IMG/VR virus record: IMGVR_UViG_3300045241_000012
Span: 1 to 38,074 of that record
Length of the DNA: 38,074 nt
Direction: 5' to 3' (one strand)
From: a virus
Notes under the pieces: model-generated
The model's database searches: none
What the model saw: the letters and a program-made list of their open reading frames with translations, nothing else
What the model was told of the DNA's origin: nothing
Program-made: the position numbers and the translations under genes
Shown: positions 1-5,570 of the stretch, in pieces
Layout: every line of letters starts with the position of its first letter
Numbering within the stretch: the first letter of the stretch is position 1

Positions 1-127
1 GCGAGTGAACACTAGCCCGCCCTCCGCATCTCATGAGTCTTCGACGCCCAGGCCGATCGCTTCATCTTCTGATGCCATGAGTCGATATCTTCCTGGAGGT
101 AGTAGACGATGCGGCCGTAACGGTGGT
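1..127. repeat. terminal direct repeat, copy 1 (circular closure)
   Basis: Bases 1-127 are identical to 37948-38074. The two genes at the junction read through it without damage (an RHH gene at 37741-37959 and an excisionase-like gene at 12-227), so the unit is a circle of 37,947 bp. A 127-base overlap is the usual signature of a de Bruijn assembly with k=127, so it need not be a physical terminal repeat. Confidence 0.95.
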
Positions 128-227
128 AATCGATCTTGCCCGATCGTCGCAGCCGGCCGACGGTGTTAAGTGAGACGCCAACCCGTTTAGCAAATTCCCG
201 CTCAGTCAGTTTCCCGCTCTCATCCAT
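12..227 (-). CDS. excisionase-like MerR/HTH_17 DNA-binding protein
   Basis: This 71-residue protein is almost entirely one winged helix-turn-helix domain of the excisionase (HTH_17) type. A helix-turn-helix spans about residues 7-31 (LTEREFAKRVGVSLNTV), followed by the wing RYGRIVYYLQEDIDSW. The ATG has a strong GGGAGG ribosome site 5 nt upstream. The stop overlaps the GTG start of the next gene on the circle (TAGTG), so the two are translationally coupled. Its place at the head of the leftward operon, back-to-back with the integrase operon, fits a role as the directionality factor for prophage excision, possibly doubling as a repressor. The family call is firm; the excision role is inferred from context. 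Confidence 0.8.
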   Translation of the reverse strand: MDESGKLTEREFAKRVGVSLNTVGRLRRSGKIDYHRYGRIVYYLQEDIDSWHQKMKRSAWASKTHEMRRAG

Positions 228-305
228 CTACGCCTCCCTTCGATCTTTTACTAGCCCGCGGCTACCAGAAATAATAATATCCAAATGACTAGCCCTAAGC
301 AAGTC
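228..305 (-). promoter_or_regulatory. AT-rich spacer with CTAG motifs and possible weak promoter
   Basis: No gene fits here. On the minus strand GGGCTAGT occurs at 288-295 and at 250-257, and again at 11-18. A weak promoter-like pair reading left is TTGCTT, 17 nt, TATTAT. The CTAG motif is shared with the switch at 504-612 and may be a regulator half-site. Function is inferred. Confidence 0.35.
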
Positions 306-503
306 CTATGCGGCCTGTGCCTCCCGATCCTTGCGTCTCAATTCAGGATATATCGCGCTCAGCTGCAAAAGCTTTTCGATCACTGCCGCCCTCACGAATG
401 TGGCTTTATTATGGCCTGTGAGGTCGGCAGCCCGTCCCACTCGATCCGATAGATCGTCATCAACTTTGACAAACAATACCTTTGTAAGTCGCTTATCTCT
501 CAT
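306..503 (-). CDS. ribbon-helix-helix transcriptional regulator (Arc/CopG-like)
   Basis: A 65-residue basic protein. Residues about 7-45 form a ribbon-helix-helix pattern: a beta strand (KVLFVKVDDDL) followed by two helices separated at TGHNKATF. RHH proteins of this size act as dimers that insert a two-stranded sheet in the major groove, as Arc and Mnt do in phage P22. The start has a textbook GGAGG site 6 nt upstream. It is the first gene of the leftward operon and faces another RHH-like gene across a repeat-rich 109-bp region, so it is probably part of the lysogeny or excision switch. Exact target and partner are not visible. Confidence 0.75.
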   Translation of the reverse strand: MRDKRLTKVLFVKVDDDLSDRVGRAADLTGHNKATFVRAAVIEKLLQLSAIYPELRRKDREAQAA

Positions 504-541
504 TGACCCTCCAACGACTAGTCCTTGACTACTCCGAAGTG

Positions 542-571
542 ATCCTACGCTTCCGGACTACCTCTAGTCAA
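542..571 (-). promoter_or_regulatory. leftward promoter for the RHH/Xis early operon
   Basis: On the minus strand TTGACT (571-566), an 18-nt spacer and TAGGAT (547-542) form a sigma70-like promoter about 35 nt ahead of the RHH start at 503. A second TTGACT at 576-571 gives an alternative -35. The -35 overlaps a CTAGTC motif, so a CTAG-binding repressor would block it. Confidence 0.5.
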
Positions 572-584
572 GTCAATTTTGTAC

Positions 585-614
585 TTGACGAGAGCTAGCT
601 CTTGTCTTTATTAT
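585..614 (+). promoter_or_regulatory. rightward promoter with palindromic operator in the spacer
   Basis: TTGACG (585-590), an 18-nt spacer and TATTAT (609-614) read right. The spacer holds the perfect 12-bp palindrome AGAGCTAGCTCT (591-602), which extends to 18 bp with one mismatched pair. A dimer bound there would occlude the promoter. Transcription would begin near 621, leaving almost no leader before the ATG at 625. Confidence 0.55.
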
Positions 615-1008
615 GACTACCCATATGATTTTCCACGTGGCTAGGAAGAAGTCGAAAACTGAGATGCTTACCGTCAAGGTCGCCAAGGTTACTTATGCAG
701 AGTTCCAGGCAGCATGCGAGCTCCGTGGCATAAGCATGAGCGGCCTTTTCCATCTCTACATGGTTCAGACAATCCGCGAAGAACGGGACACCTCACCTGG
801 ACTCTTCGCTCAAACACTGGCCCGGATCTACCGGCACAAATACGAAGAGAAGGGCCTTGCAGCCCTCAATGAGGATATCCATGACACAGGCTCAACCGTT
901 CAGCCGATTGACCACCCGGAAGAGATCCGCAATCTTGAGGATCTGAAGAAGGCAACCAGGCGCACCGCTCGCCCCTCTCAGCCCAGACGAAAGACAAAGA
1001 GCGCCTGA
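613..1008 (+). CDS. RHH-like DNA-binding protein, divergent regulator
   Basis: A 131-residue protein whose residues about 17-55 resemble a ribbon-helix-helix or Arc-like unit (LTVKVAKVTYAEF, then a helix, then GISMSGLFHLYMVQ). The tail is basic and lysine/arginine-rich (about 110-131). No ribosome site precedes 613, and this ATG overlaps the predicted -10, so the ATG at 625 (the fifth residue here) is the more likely start on a nearly leaderless transcript. It is the first gene of the rightward operon leading to the integrase and faces the RHH gene at 306-503. I infer the DNA-binding half of a switch; the RHH match is suggestive rather than strong. Confidence 0.6.
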   Translation: MTTHMIFHVARKKSKTEMLTVKVAKVTYAEFQAACELRGISMSGLFHLYMVQTIREERDTSPGLFAQTLARIYRHKYEEKGLAALNEDIHDTGSTVQPIDHPEEIRNLEDLKKATRRTARPSQPRRKTKSA

Positions 1009-1072
1009 GCCCGAACTATCGATTTCATCTCCCTGAGATCGACAATCCATTCATTCTTTAAGGAGGTTCCTG

Positions 1073-1585
1073 ATGGGTCACGCCGATCAGAAGCAGACGT
1101 CCCCCTGCGTTGAATGTCCGCAAGGGCGTTGGCTGACAATTGAAAACAACAATCTCCATTACATCGGCCTATATGCAGGCGATCTTGTCTGCGTCGTGCC
1201 GGCGGTCTCATGGCCCGTCAAGGGTCCGGTACTGATGCGAGAGCAGGGCGAAGACAAGATCTGTTACGTCCAGACCGCCGATGACGGTAACTCTATTCGT
1301 ATCCATGAGCATGAAGGCTCGTGGAAATACATCCCGACCCATTCTGCAAGGCTTCAACTGGTGGGCTGGATCGTCAGGGTAGTCCGCTATCTTGAGGAAC
1401 CTGAGGCGCCATCCTTGCATCTTGTCGAGAACAAAGAATCATGCCTCGAAAAACAATCAGTTCATCCTGCGTCTCAGTCCATCCCCGGGGATACATCTAC
1501 GCCCGCGTCCTGTATTACGATGGCGGCGGCAAGCGGCGCGAATGGAGACAGCGTGCCGACACGAAGAGTGAAGCGAAAGAACTGA
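1073..1585 (+). CDS. LexA/S24-fold protein lacking the catalytic Ser-Lys dyad
   Basis: An exceptional ribosome site (AAGGAGG, 6 nt from ATG) opens this 170-residue protein. Residues about 27-110 follow the LexA/UmuD/CI C-terminal (peptidase S24) fold: the cleavage-site turn I-G-L-Y-A-G-D at 31-37 matches LexA I-G-I-M-D-G-D, and the end GWIVRVVRYL matches the last beta strand of that family. The nucleophilic Ser position is Asn27, and the Lys position falls on Gln67, so self-cleavage should be impossible. There is no HTH domain; two cysteines lie at the N terminus (CVECP). The last ~48 residues overlap the integrase in another frame and look unstructured. The role is probably a dimerisation or corepressor module partnering the RHH gene upstream. 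The fold call comes from pattern matching only. Confidence 0.55.
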   Translation: MGHADQKQTSPCVECPQGRWLTIENNNLHYIGLYAGDLVCVVPAVSWPVKGPVLMREQGEDKICYVQTADDGNSIRIHEHEGSWKYIPTHSARLQLVGWIVRVVRYLEEPEAPSLHLVENKESCLEKQSVHPASQSIPGDTSTPASCITMAAASGANGDSVPTRRVKRKN

Positions 1586-2580
1586 TCCGTCAGTTTGCGG
1601 GTTATCTTGAGAGCGTCGGCATCGGTGCAGTCGCAAATCTCACTCGCACCTTTGCCGACGCCGCCGCAGAATACGAGCGTGTCGAGTTGGTCCCGGTCGT
1701 TATCGTCGATGGTCACAAGGTCGCCGGCAAGAAGCAGCTCGAGACGCCAAAGGGAATTCTAAAGAACGTACTCATCCCATATTTTGGCAATCGTCCAATT
1801 CAAGAGATCACTCGCCCCGACATCGAGGAATTCCGCCAGCGCCGGTTCAACGTTCCAGTCGTCCGTCACGGACAAAAAATGGAAGGTAAGCCGCGCACGA
1901 TCCGCACCGTCAACTATGAGCTGGCTGTTCTGCGCCAGGTGTTCTACTTCGCCGCCTCAAAGCGCTGGCTTGACGGTCCACCCCAGGAGCTATTCCGCAA
2001 GCTGATATCACCGGCCAACGAGACCAAGCGTGATCGGCTGCTTACCATCGATGAGCAGAAACGCCTGATTGCAGCCTGCGTCGGACGTCGAGCTCACATC
2101 CGGCCGCTTATCATCGCCGCCCTGGACACCACGCTTCGAAGAGGAAATCTTGTTCGTCTCACCTGGGCGGATGTTGATTTCAACGATCGGGTAATCAGGA
2201 TTAAAAAGACATCAACCAAAACGGAGCAGGCGGTGACCATAGGGTTAACCACTCGCCTCCAGGCGGAGCTCTATCGCCTCTGGCATTTTTCGGATAAGCA
2301 ACCAGGGACACGAGTCTTCGGGATTGATGGTGATTTCAAGCACGCCTTTACGAAAGCCTGCCAGAACGCCGGCATCGAGAATCTCCGCTTCCACGATTTA
2401 AGGGCCGGTGGCGCGACGGGGATGGTAAGTGCCGGGCTGCCCATTGAAATCGTCAGGAAGGTCACAGGACACGCAAACCCGGCCATCCTGATCGATCACT
2501 ACATTCGCGCAGACATCATTGCAGCCCGTCGAATAGCCGAGACAATGGACCGGATCCACCAGGAAGAGAAGCTCGCATGA
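1441..2580 (+). CDS. int: tyrosine-family site-specific integrase
   Basis: A 379-residue tyrosine recombinase that would integrate and excise the phage at a host tRNA-Thr gene. Residues 17-50 form an arm-binding-type N-terminal domain, about 55-170 a SAM-like core-binding domain, and 190-379 the catalytic domain. The catalytic set is complete: Arg233 (TTLRRGNL), Lys260, His318-x-x-Arg321 (FHDLRAGG), His344 (TGHANP) and Tyr354 (DHYIR). The start at 1441 lacks a strong ribosome site and lies inside the previous gene, so translation may depend on coupling. The attP site follows immediately, with its first arm repeat 4 bp after the stop. Confidence 0.97.
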   Translation: MPRKTISSSCVSVHPRGYIYARVLYYDGGGKRREWRQRADTKSEAKELIRQFAGYLESVGIGAVANLTRTFADAAAEYERVELVPVVIVDGHKVAGKKQLETPKGILKNVLIPYFGNRPIQEITRPDIEEFRQRRFNVPVVRHGQKMEGKPRTIRTVNYELAVLRQVFYFAASKRWLDGPPQELFRKLISPANETKRDRLLTIDEQKRLIAACVGRRAHIRPLIIAALDTTLRRGNLVRLTWADVDFNDRVIRIKKTSTKTEQAVTIGLTTRLQAELYRLWHFSDKQPGTRVFGIDGDFKHAFTKACQNAGIENLRFHDLRAGGATGMVSAGLPIEIVRKVTGHANPAILIDHYIRADIIAARRIAETMDRIHQEEKLA

Positions 2581-2924
2581 GGGTTATCCGCAATTATCCG
2601 CAATTATCCGCAGCACTGACCCGCTTCGACGAGGGCCGACTGACTTTTCAGGCCGAAATCAGTCGCTCTTTGCCCCGATATTTTATCCACAGATTATCCG
2701 CAATCGCTCTCCAAATTGGGGTATTTTCCGGTATTTTGCGGTATCGGGCGAGGTTCCACGTGGAACGTAAGTGGCTTATTCTGGTAGCTTTAGGTACTGT
2801 GAGGGAGTGGGGAGAAAATCTTGGCGCTTGATTCGTAATCAGTAGGTCAACAGTTCGAATCTGTTCACCGGCTTAGACTTACGGTTCTAATAATTGGTTT
2901 TATCCGCAGGATTATCCGCAAATT
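2581..2924 (+). other. attP: attP region with integrase arm-type repeats
   Basis: This 344-bp stretch has no convincing gene. It holds seven same-strand copies of TTATCC(G/A)CA: 2584-2592, 2594-2602, 2604-2612 (10-bp period), 2683-2691 (TTATCCACA), 2694-2702, then 2900-2908 and 2912-2920. Five lie on one side and two on the other side of a tRNA-derived core at 2826-2873. That is the layout of an integrase attachment site, with arm-type sites flanking the crossover core. The TTATCCACA copy is also a perfect DnaA box. Binding is inferred. Confidence 0.8.
2826..2873 (+). other. attP core: 3' half of tRNA-Thr(CGT)
   Basis: The sequence folds as the 3' part of a tRNA. The anticodon loop TTCGTAA (2832-2838) carries CGT. 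A perfect T arm follows: AACAG (2849-2853), loop TTCGAAT (2854-2860), CTGTT (2861-2865). The 3' acceptor strand is CACCGGC plus discriminator T (2866-2873), which would pair with the common tRNA-Thr start GCCGGTG. No 5' half is present, so this is not a working tRNA but the piece that restores the host gene on integration. Confidence 0.88.
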
Positions 2925-3365
2925 TCAGATTTCCGTTTCCCATAGAACCTTCTGAATGGTCGGAGCCTTATCAACCCGTGGACGATTGATGCGACTCCAG
3001 CTTCCGCCTTTGGTCCTCATCACTTCTTTGAAACCTGCGCCGCGAAGTGATGCACCGCCTTCTTCAGCGAGCGTGTATGTGATAAGCCTGCGATATCCTA
3101 GGGCAAAGGTTGCGCGGCGGCAGGCGCCTAACAGGAAGGATGAAGCGTTGTGGGTGCCATCAGTGCAAAGCCTATTCAATTCAAGCGTCCAGCCGTCATC
3201 GAAATGGCGCGAGACTGGACGCCCACACATTGCGACGCCAACGACATGATCACCGTCGTTGGCAGCAATTCCGAATTTCCAGCCGATTGACGGTATGTGG
3301 TGCCGATGATGCAAGCGGATGAATGTTGCCGCCTCTTCGAAGCTGATTGGTTGAAGCTCGAGCAT
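2925..3365 (-). CDS. XF1762-type GNAT-like protein
   Basis: A 146-residue protein with the hallmarks of the phage XF1762 family: HHRHHIPSIGWKFGIA near residue 19, GVAMCGRPVSRHFDDG near 43, LELNRLCTDGTHNASS near 61, GYRRLITYTLAEEGGASL near 90, and SWSR-R-R-DKAP towards the end. The fold is generally regarded as acetyltransferase-like (GNAT). It has been compared with the Mu Mom DNA-modification enzyme, but no biochemical role can be read here. It sits between attP and a strong terminator, convergent with the integrase, as a lone accessory gene. The ribosome site is weak (AAGG, 7 nt from ATG). Confidence 0.75.
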   Translation of the reverse strand: MLELQPISFEEAATFIRLHHRHHIPSIGWKFGIAANDGDHVVGVAMCGRPVSRHFDDGWTLELNRLCTDGTHNASSFLLGACRRATFALGYRRLITYTLAEEGGASLRGAGFKEVMRTKGGSWSRINRPRVDKAPTIQKVLWETEI

Positions 3366-3383
3366 CCCGACGCCTTATATCAC

Positions 3384-3407
3384 AAAAAAGGCCCGCCGAA
3401 GCGAGCC
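3384..3407 (-). terminator. rho-independent terminator of the leftward immunity operon
   Basis: On the minus strand GGCTCGC-TTCG-GCGGGCC forms a 7-bp stem (one GT pair) with a TTCG tetraloop, followed directly by six T. It lies just after the 3435-3671 gene and before the XF1762-type gene, so it ends the operon that begins at the 4623-4650 promoter. Confidence 0.88.
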
Positions 3408-3434
3408 TCAAAACCGTCAGGTATGTTCTTGCCG

Positions 3435-3671
3435 TTAGCATACCACCTCGCCAGTCTCCAGCGCCTGCCGTTCAATCTCCCGTGCGAGCTTGAATGCTGC
3501 GACGGCCTGCCAGTGCGCGTCACGCTTCGGCTTCGAATCCGTCATCGAATCAATGGCAGCCTTGGCCATGTTGCTGAGCTCGATGTGGAACGATTGCAGC
3601 GACCACTTGGTATGGCACTCGTGGAAACGACGGGCTCCGTCTGACAGGTGGTCAAATATAGCCTCTCTCAT
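3435..3671 (-). CDS. small conserved-looking helical protein, unknown function
   Basis: A 78-residue protein, predicted mostly helical, with no family I recognise. The ATG has a strong GGAGG site 8 nt upstream and overlaps the stop of the HNH gene (ATGA). It contains a conserved-looking H-E-C-H motif (residues 17-20) and another His/Trp pair later, but no clear metal site. It is the last gene of the short leftward operon, followed by the terminator at 3384-3407. Confidence 0.65.
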   Translation of the reverse strand: MREAIFDHLSDGARRFHECHTKWSLQSFHIELSNMAKAAIDSMTDSKPKRDAHWQAVAAFKLAREIERQALETGEVVC

Positions 3672-4135
3672 AATGAAACCTCCTTCTTATGCCGCTCACG
3701 CCATGCTCTGAATCTCATATTGCGACAGGCCCGACAGACACGGCGGCGTCCCTGCCAATACATATTCGATCCCTCGAGCGGATGCCCATGCTTACAATGC
3801 GTCCGTTGTGACATCGGCCAGATAGTGCGAGCGGTATTCTCTGCGGATGTCACCAGTTCCAGATGCGCAGGGTTACAGCAGGCACGATTGCGGCAAAGAT
3901 GATCCAGCTCAAGATCGCCAGGAATGTCGCCAACGAAAACTCTGAAGGCAACGCGATGAGCAAGCGTTTCAACATGTCCATTGATAGTCAGGTGGACATG
4001 TCCATAGCCCCTGTTGATCTTCGACCGCTGCCAAACCCAACAACCAGTGGTCTCATCAACCTTGATTCGTTTGCGAAACCATTCATGCCTGGCATCGTTC
4101 GAAATATTATCTAACACGCCCACACCTTTTCTCAT
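3668..4135 (-). CDS. HNH endonuclease (HNH_3, homing-type)
   Basis: A 155-residue protein with an HNH_3 pattern: GCWVWQ near 31, GYGHV, AHRVAF, then LELDHLCRNRACCNPAHLELV at about 75-95, which supplies the His, Asn and His metal-site residues and two structural cysteines. A second zinc-ribbon-like segment follows (C-K-H-G-H near 114 and C-R-A-C near 134). The family includes homing and other phage nucleases. The gene overlaps both neighbours by 4 nt, so it is integrated in the operon rather than a recent insertion. Target unknown. Confidence 0.88.
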   Translation of the reverse strand: MRKGVGVLDNISNDARHEWFRKRIKVDETTGCWVWQRSKINRGYGHVHLTINGHVETLAHRVAFRVFVGDIPGDLELDHLCRNRACCNPAHLELVTSAENTARTIWPMSQRTHCKHGHPLEGSNMYWQGRRRVCRACRNMRFRAWRERHKKEVSL

Positions 4136-4275
4136 TCGCCGTCGTCCTCCTGTTCAGGATAAACGTCAGGATATTCTTCGTGCCAATCCTCGTACTGGCA
4201 ATCTGAGCACACTTCCTGATCGAAGCAATCGCGCTCGTCAAGGGCGCCGCCGCAGCGTTTGCACATCCTGTGCAT
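4132..4275 (-). CDS. small zinc-ribbon protein
   Basis: A 47-residue protein starting MHRMCKRCGG. Two CxxC pairs (C-K-R-C near 5-8 and C-S-D-C near 22-25) would bind one zinc; the tail is strongly acidic (YPEQEDDGE). I chose the start at 4275 because it overlaps the preceding stop as TAATG; a longer reading to 4380 would overlap that gene by about 105 nt and encodes a basic, shadow-like N terminus. Function unknown; such ribbons often bind nucleic acid or protein. Confidence 0.7.
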   Translation of the reverse strand: MHRMCKRCGGALDERDCFDQEVCSDCQYEDWHEEYPDVYPEQEDDGE

Positions 4276-4526
4276 TAGTTCACCTCCACGCCCGCCGGCA
4301 CGCAGCGGCGGCAATGGCTTTGCATCTCGTAGCCCATCTCGTCGGAATAGTTTGCCACGTCGATGGTCTCGGTTGTCCACTCACCGCAGCACTCGCAGTG
4401 CCAGGCACCAGCGGCTTCGGCTATCGCATCGAGAGCGGCAGACATGCGGGCAACGAGGTCATCGATGTTGGCCTGAAGCTCATAAACGGGATTGACGACG
4501 GCGGTGGCTGTAGAATATTTTGGCAT
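4275..4526 (-). CDS. zinc-binding protein, first gene of leftward switch operon
   Basis: An 83-residue protein. Residues about 15-40 are helical (ANIDDLVARMSAALDAIAE), then C-E-C-C near 44 and H-C-R-R-C near 70-75 look like a zinc site. An AAGGAG ribosome site sits 9 nt from the ATG. It is the first gene after the leftward promoter at 4623-4650, the position Cro or N would have in lambda, but its sequence matches neither. The transcript leader (about 90 nt) includes a small hairpin near 4600. Confidence 0.65.
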   Translation of the reverse strand: MPKYSTATAVVNPVYELQANIDDLVARMSAALDAIAEAAGAWHCECCGEWTTETIDVANYSDEMGYEMQSHCRRCVPAGVEVN

Positions 4527-4622
4527 TGGTTAATTCTCCTTATCGGGGTTTGAACCAGGGTCCGGGAGCGTTCATTCTTAGCGGAAAGCAGCGCTTCCGG
4601 GCCTTTGTTTTTCGACACCGCT

Positions 4623-4650
4623 ATTCTACCATTGGCGCATTCTGTGTCAA
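4623..4650 (-). promoter_or_regulatory. leftward lytic-type promoter (PL/PR-like)
   Basis: On the minus strand a perfect -35 TTGACA (4650-4645), a 16-nt spacer and an extended -10 TGG-TAGAAT (4628-4623). The -10 is overlapped by operator repeat 1, so a bound repressor would shut it. This is one of the two best promoters in the window. Confidence 0.75.
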
Positions 4651-4703
4651 GAGTCCAGTGAAAATAATTTCTACCGATGGGTTGACGCGACATCTACCGT
4701 TGG
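4625..4703 (+). promoter_or_regulatory. triple operator TCTACC-N2-TGG
   Basis: Three same-direction copies: TCTACCATTGG (4625-4635), TCTACCGATGG (4670-4680) and TCTACCGTTGG (4693-4703). Copy 1 overlaps the leftward -10, copy 2 ends just before the rightward -35, and copy 3 lies between the rightward -35 and -10. This mirrors a three-operator lysogeny switch; the binder is presumably the HTH protein at 4717. Confidence 0.65.
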
Positions 4704-4710
4704 CTATAGT
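4682..4710 (+). promoter_or_regulatory. repressor promoter (PRM-like), leaderless
   Basis: TTGACG (4682-4687), exactly 17 nt, TATAGT (4705-4710). The expected start of transcription, about 7 nt on, falls on the A of the repressor ATG at 4717, and no ribosome site exists. This is the same arrangement as the leaderless lambda cI message from PRM. Confidence 0.72.
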
Positions 4711-4716
4711 GCATTT

Positions 4717-4914
4717 ATGACCGGCGACGAACTCAGGCAATGGCGCGAGGGGCGGCATCTTACGCAGGCAGAACTGTCCAGGGAGCTAGGCGTGAAGTTC
4801 AATACGGTCTCCAGGTGGGAAGTGGGCACGCGCGCCGTGCCTTCCTTCCTGGAACTGGCGCTCGAGACGATCGGGCGCCGACTTAACGGCAAGAAAGGCA
4901 AATCGAAGAAATGA
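4717..4914 (+). CDS. Xre/CI-family HTH repressor (short)
   Basis: A 65-residue protein that is essentially one lambda-repressor-type helix-turn-helix domain: helix 2 LTQAELSRELG (15-25), helix 3 NTVSRWEVG (29-37), and a basic tail GKKGKSKK. It has no dimerisation or S24 domain, unlike full CI repressors, so it may use another partner. The gene starts at the predicted transcription start, without a leader. It is the best candidate for the immunity repressor acting on the three upstream repeats. Its stop overlaps the next gene as ATGA. Confidence 0.88.
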   Translation: MTGDELRQWREGRHLTQAELSRELGVKFNTVSRWEVGTRAVPSFLELALETIGRRLNGKKGKSKK

Positions 4915-5135
4915 GCGACTACAACACCAAACCAACCATCGAGAATGTCTTCGAAAAGCTGAATGCTTTGACTGAGGAGATGCGTCAAGGTTTCGCGGCG
5001 ATTGCGGTGCGCCTCGATCGAATCGAGGAACGCCTGACATCGCTTGAGCAGCGATACGACCATCAGGAAGATAAAATCGACATCTTTATCCGGGAAGTTC
5101 TCGATCTGAGGCGCGCCCTCAAACACCCCGTTTAA
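4911..5135 (+). CDS. coiled-coil protein cotranscribed with the repressor
   Basis: A 74-residue protein. Residues about 10-70 show a heptad pattern (VFEKLNALTEEM, LDRIEERLTSLEQR, KIDIFIREVLDLRRAL), so a helical oligomer is expected. It overlaps the repressor gene by 4 nt (ATGA). Because the repressor lacks an oligomerisation domain, a plausible but untested role is to supply one in trans. No enzymatic motif is visible. Confidence 0.7.
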   Translation: MSDYNTKPTIENVFEKLNALTEEMRQGFAAIAVRLDRIEERLTSLEQRYDHQEDKIDIFIREVLDLRRALKHPV

Positions 5136-5161
5136 CCCCATTTGAAAGGAACCACCCCACA

Positions 5162-5419
5162 TTGTTTTTGGAATTAATCAAACCCATCCTCAAGGCGACA
5201 CCGACCCCGATGCCCTCACCGACACCAGCCATGAGCAATGAACTGGTTGGGTTCTGGTTCATCATTCTCTTTTTAGTCGGCGTTTTCTTTTACTTCGTGC
5301 CGACCATGATCGGAATACGGAAGAAGAATGCCACAGCTATTGCGGTGCTCAATATCTTCGCTGGCTGGACATTCATCGGCTGGGTTGTTGCACTTGTCTG
5401 GGCCTGCTCCGAGGACTAG
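5162..5419 (+). CDS. superinfection immunity membrane protein (T4 Imm-like)
   Basis: An 85-residue protein with two membrane segments (about 29-49 and 60-81) around the family signature: F-Y-F-V-P-T-M-I, R-K-K-N-A-T-A-I-A-V-L-N, G-W-T-F-I-G-W-V-V-A-L-V-W. The superinfection immunity family blocks DNA entry of related phages at the inner membrane. The start taken is TTG at 5162, with AAAGGA about 11 nt upstream; ATG codons at 5210 and 5231 have no ribosome site. It is the last gene of the repressor operon and should be expressed in the lysogen. Its stop overlaps the stop of the converging late operon. Confidence 0.85.
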   Translation: MFLELIKPILKATPTPMPSPTPAMSNELVGFWFIILFLVGVFFYFVPTMIGIRKKNATAIAVLNIFAGWTFIGWVVALVWACSED

Positions 5420-5562
5420 CCGGTGAAGAAGAACCCCGCCGTCAGCAGGGCCAGCCCCGCCGCCGTGAGATTGATTCGCGGCGGTGAGGGCACGCTGAAT
5501 GCCGCAAGCACGAATAGAATGAACGCCGCCAGAATGAACAGTAAACGCCAGGTGAATTGCAT
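5416..5562 (-). CDS. 48-residue two-TM membrane protein, holin candidate
   Basis: A short gene: M-Q-F-T-W-R-L-L-F-I at the start, two hydrophobic stretches (about 6-24 and 31-46) split by PSPPR, ending F-F-F-T-G. It has a perfect AGGAGG ribosome site 4 nt from its ATG, just after the preceding stop. It is the last gene of the late operon, and its TAG overlaps the TAG of the converging immunity gene. A small late two-TM protein is holin-like, but no family match is recognised. Confidence 0.72.
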   Translation of the reverse strand: MQFTWRLLFILAAFILFVLAAFSVPSPPRINLTAAGLALLTAGFFFTG

Positions 5563-5570
5563 ATAGCCTC

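Noticed and set aside
2577-2831. 84-codon frame overlapping the integrase stop
   Set aside because: It runs through the arm-type repeats and into the tRNA core; its sequence is explained by attP, and it resembles no protein.
2826-2873. Functional tRNA-Thr gene
   Set aside because: Only the anticodon loop, T arm and 3' acceptor are present; the 5' acceptor and D arm are missing upstream.
2581-2924. Plasmid-type iteron replication origin
   Set aside because: The repeats flank a tRNA-derived core next to an integrase, which fits attP better; the DnaA box is kept as a separate observation.
4276-4380. Longer N terminus for the 47-residue zinc protein
   Set aside because: It lies entirely over the preceding gene in another frame and is Arg/Gly-rich; the TAATG start at 4275 is typical of this operon.
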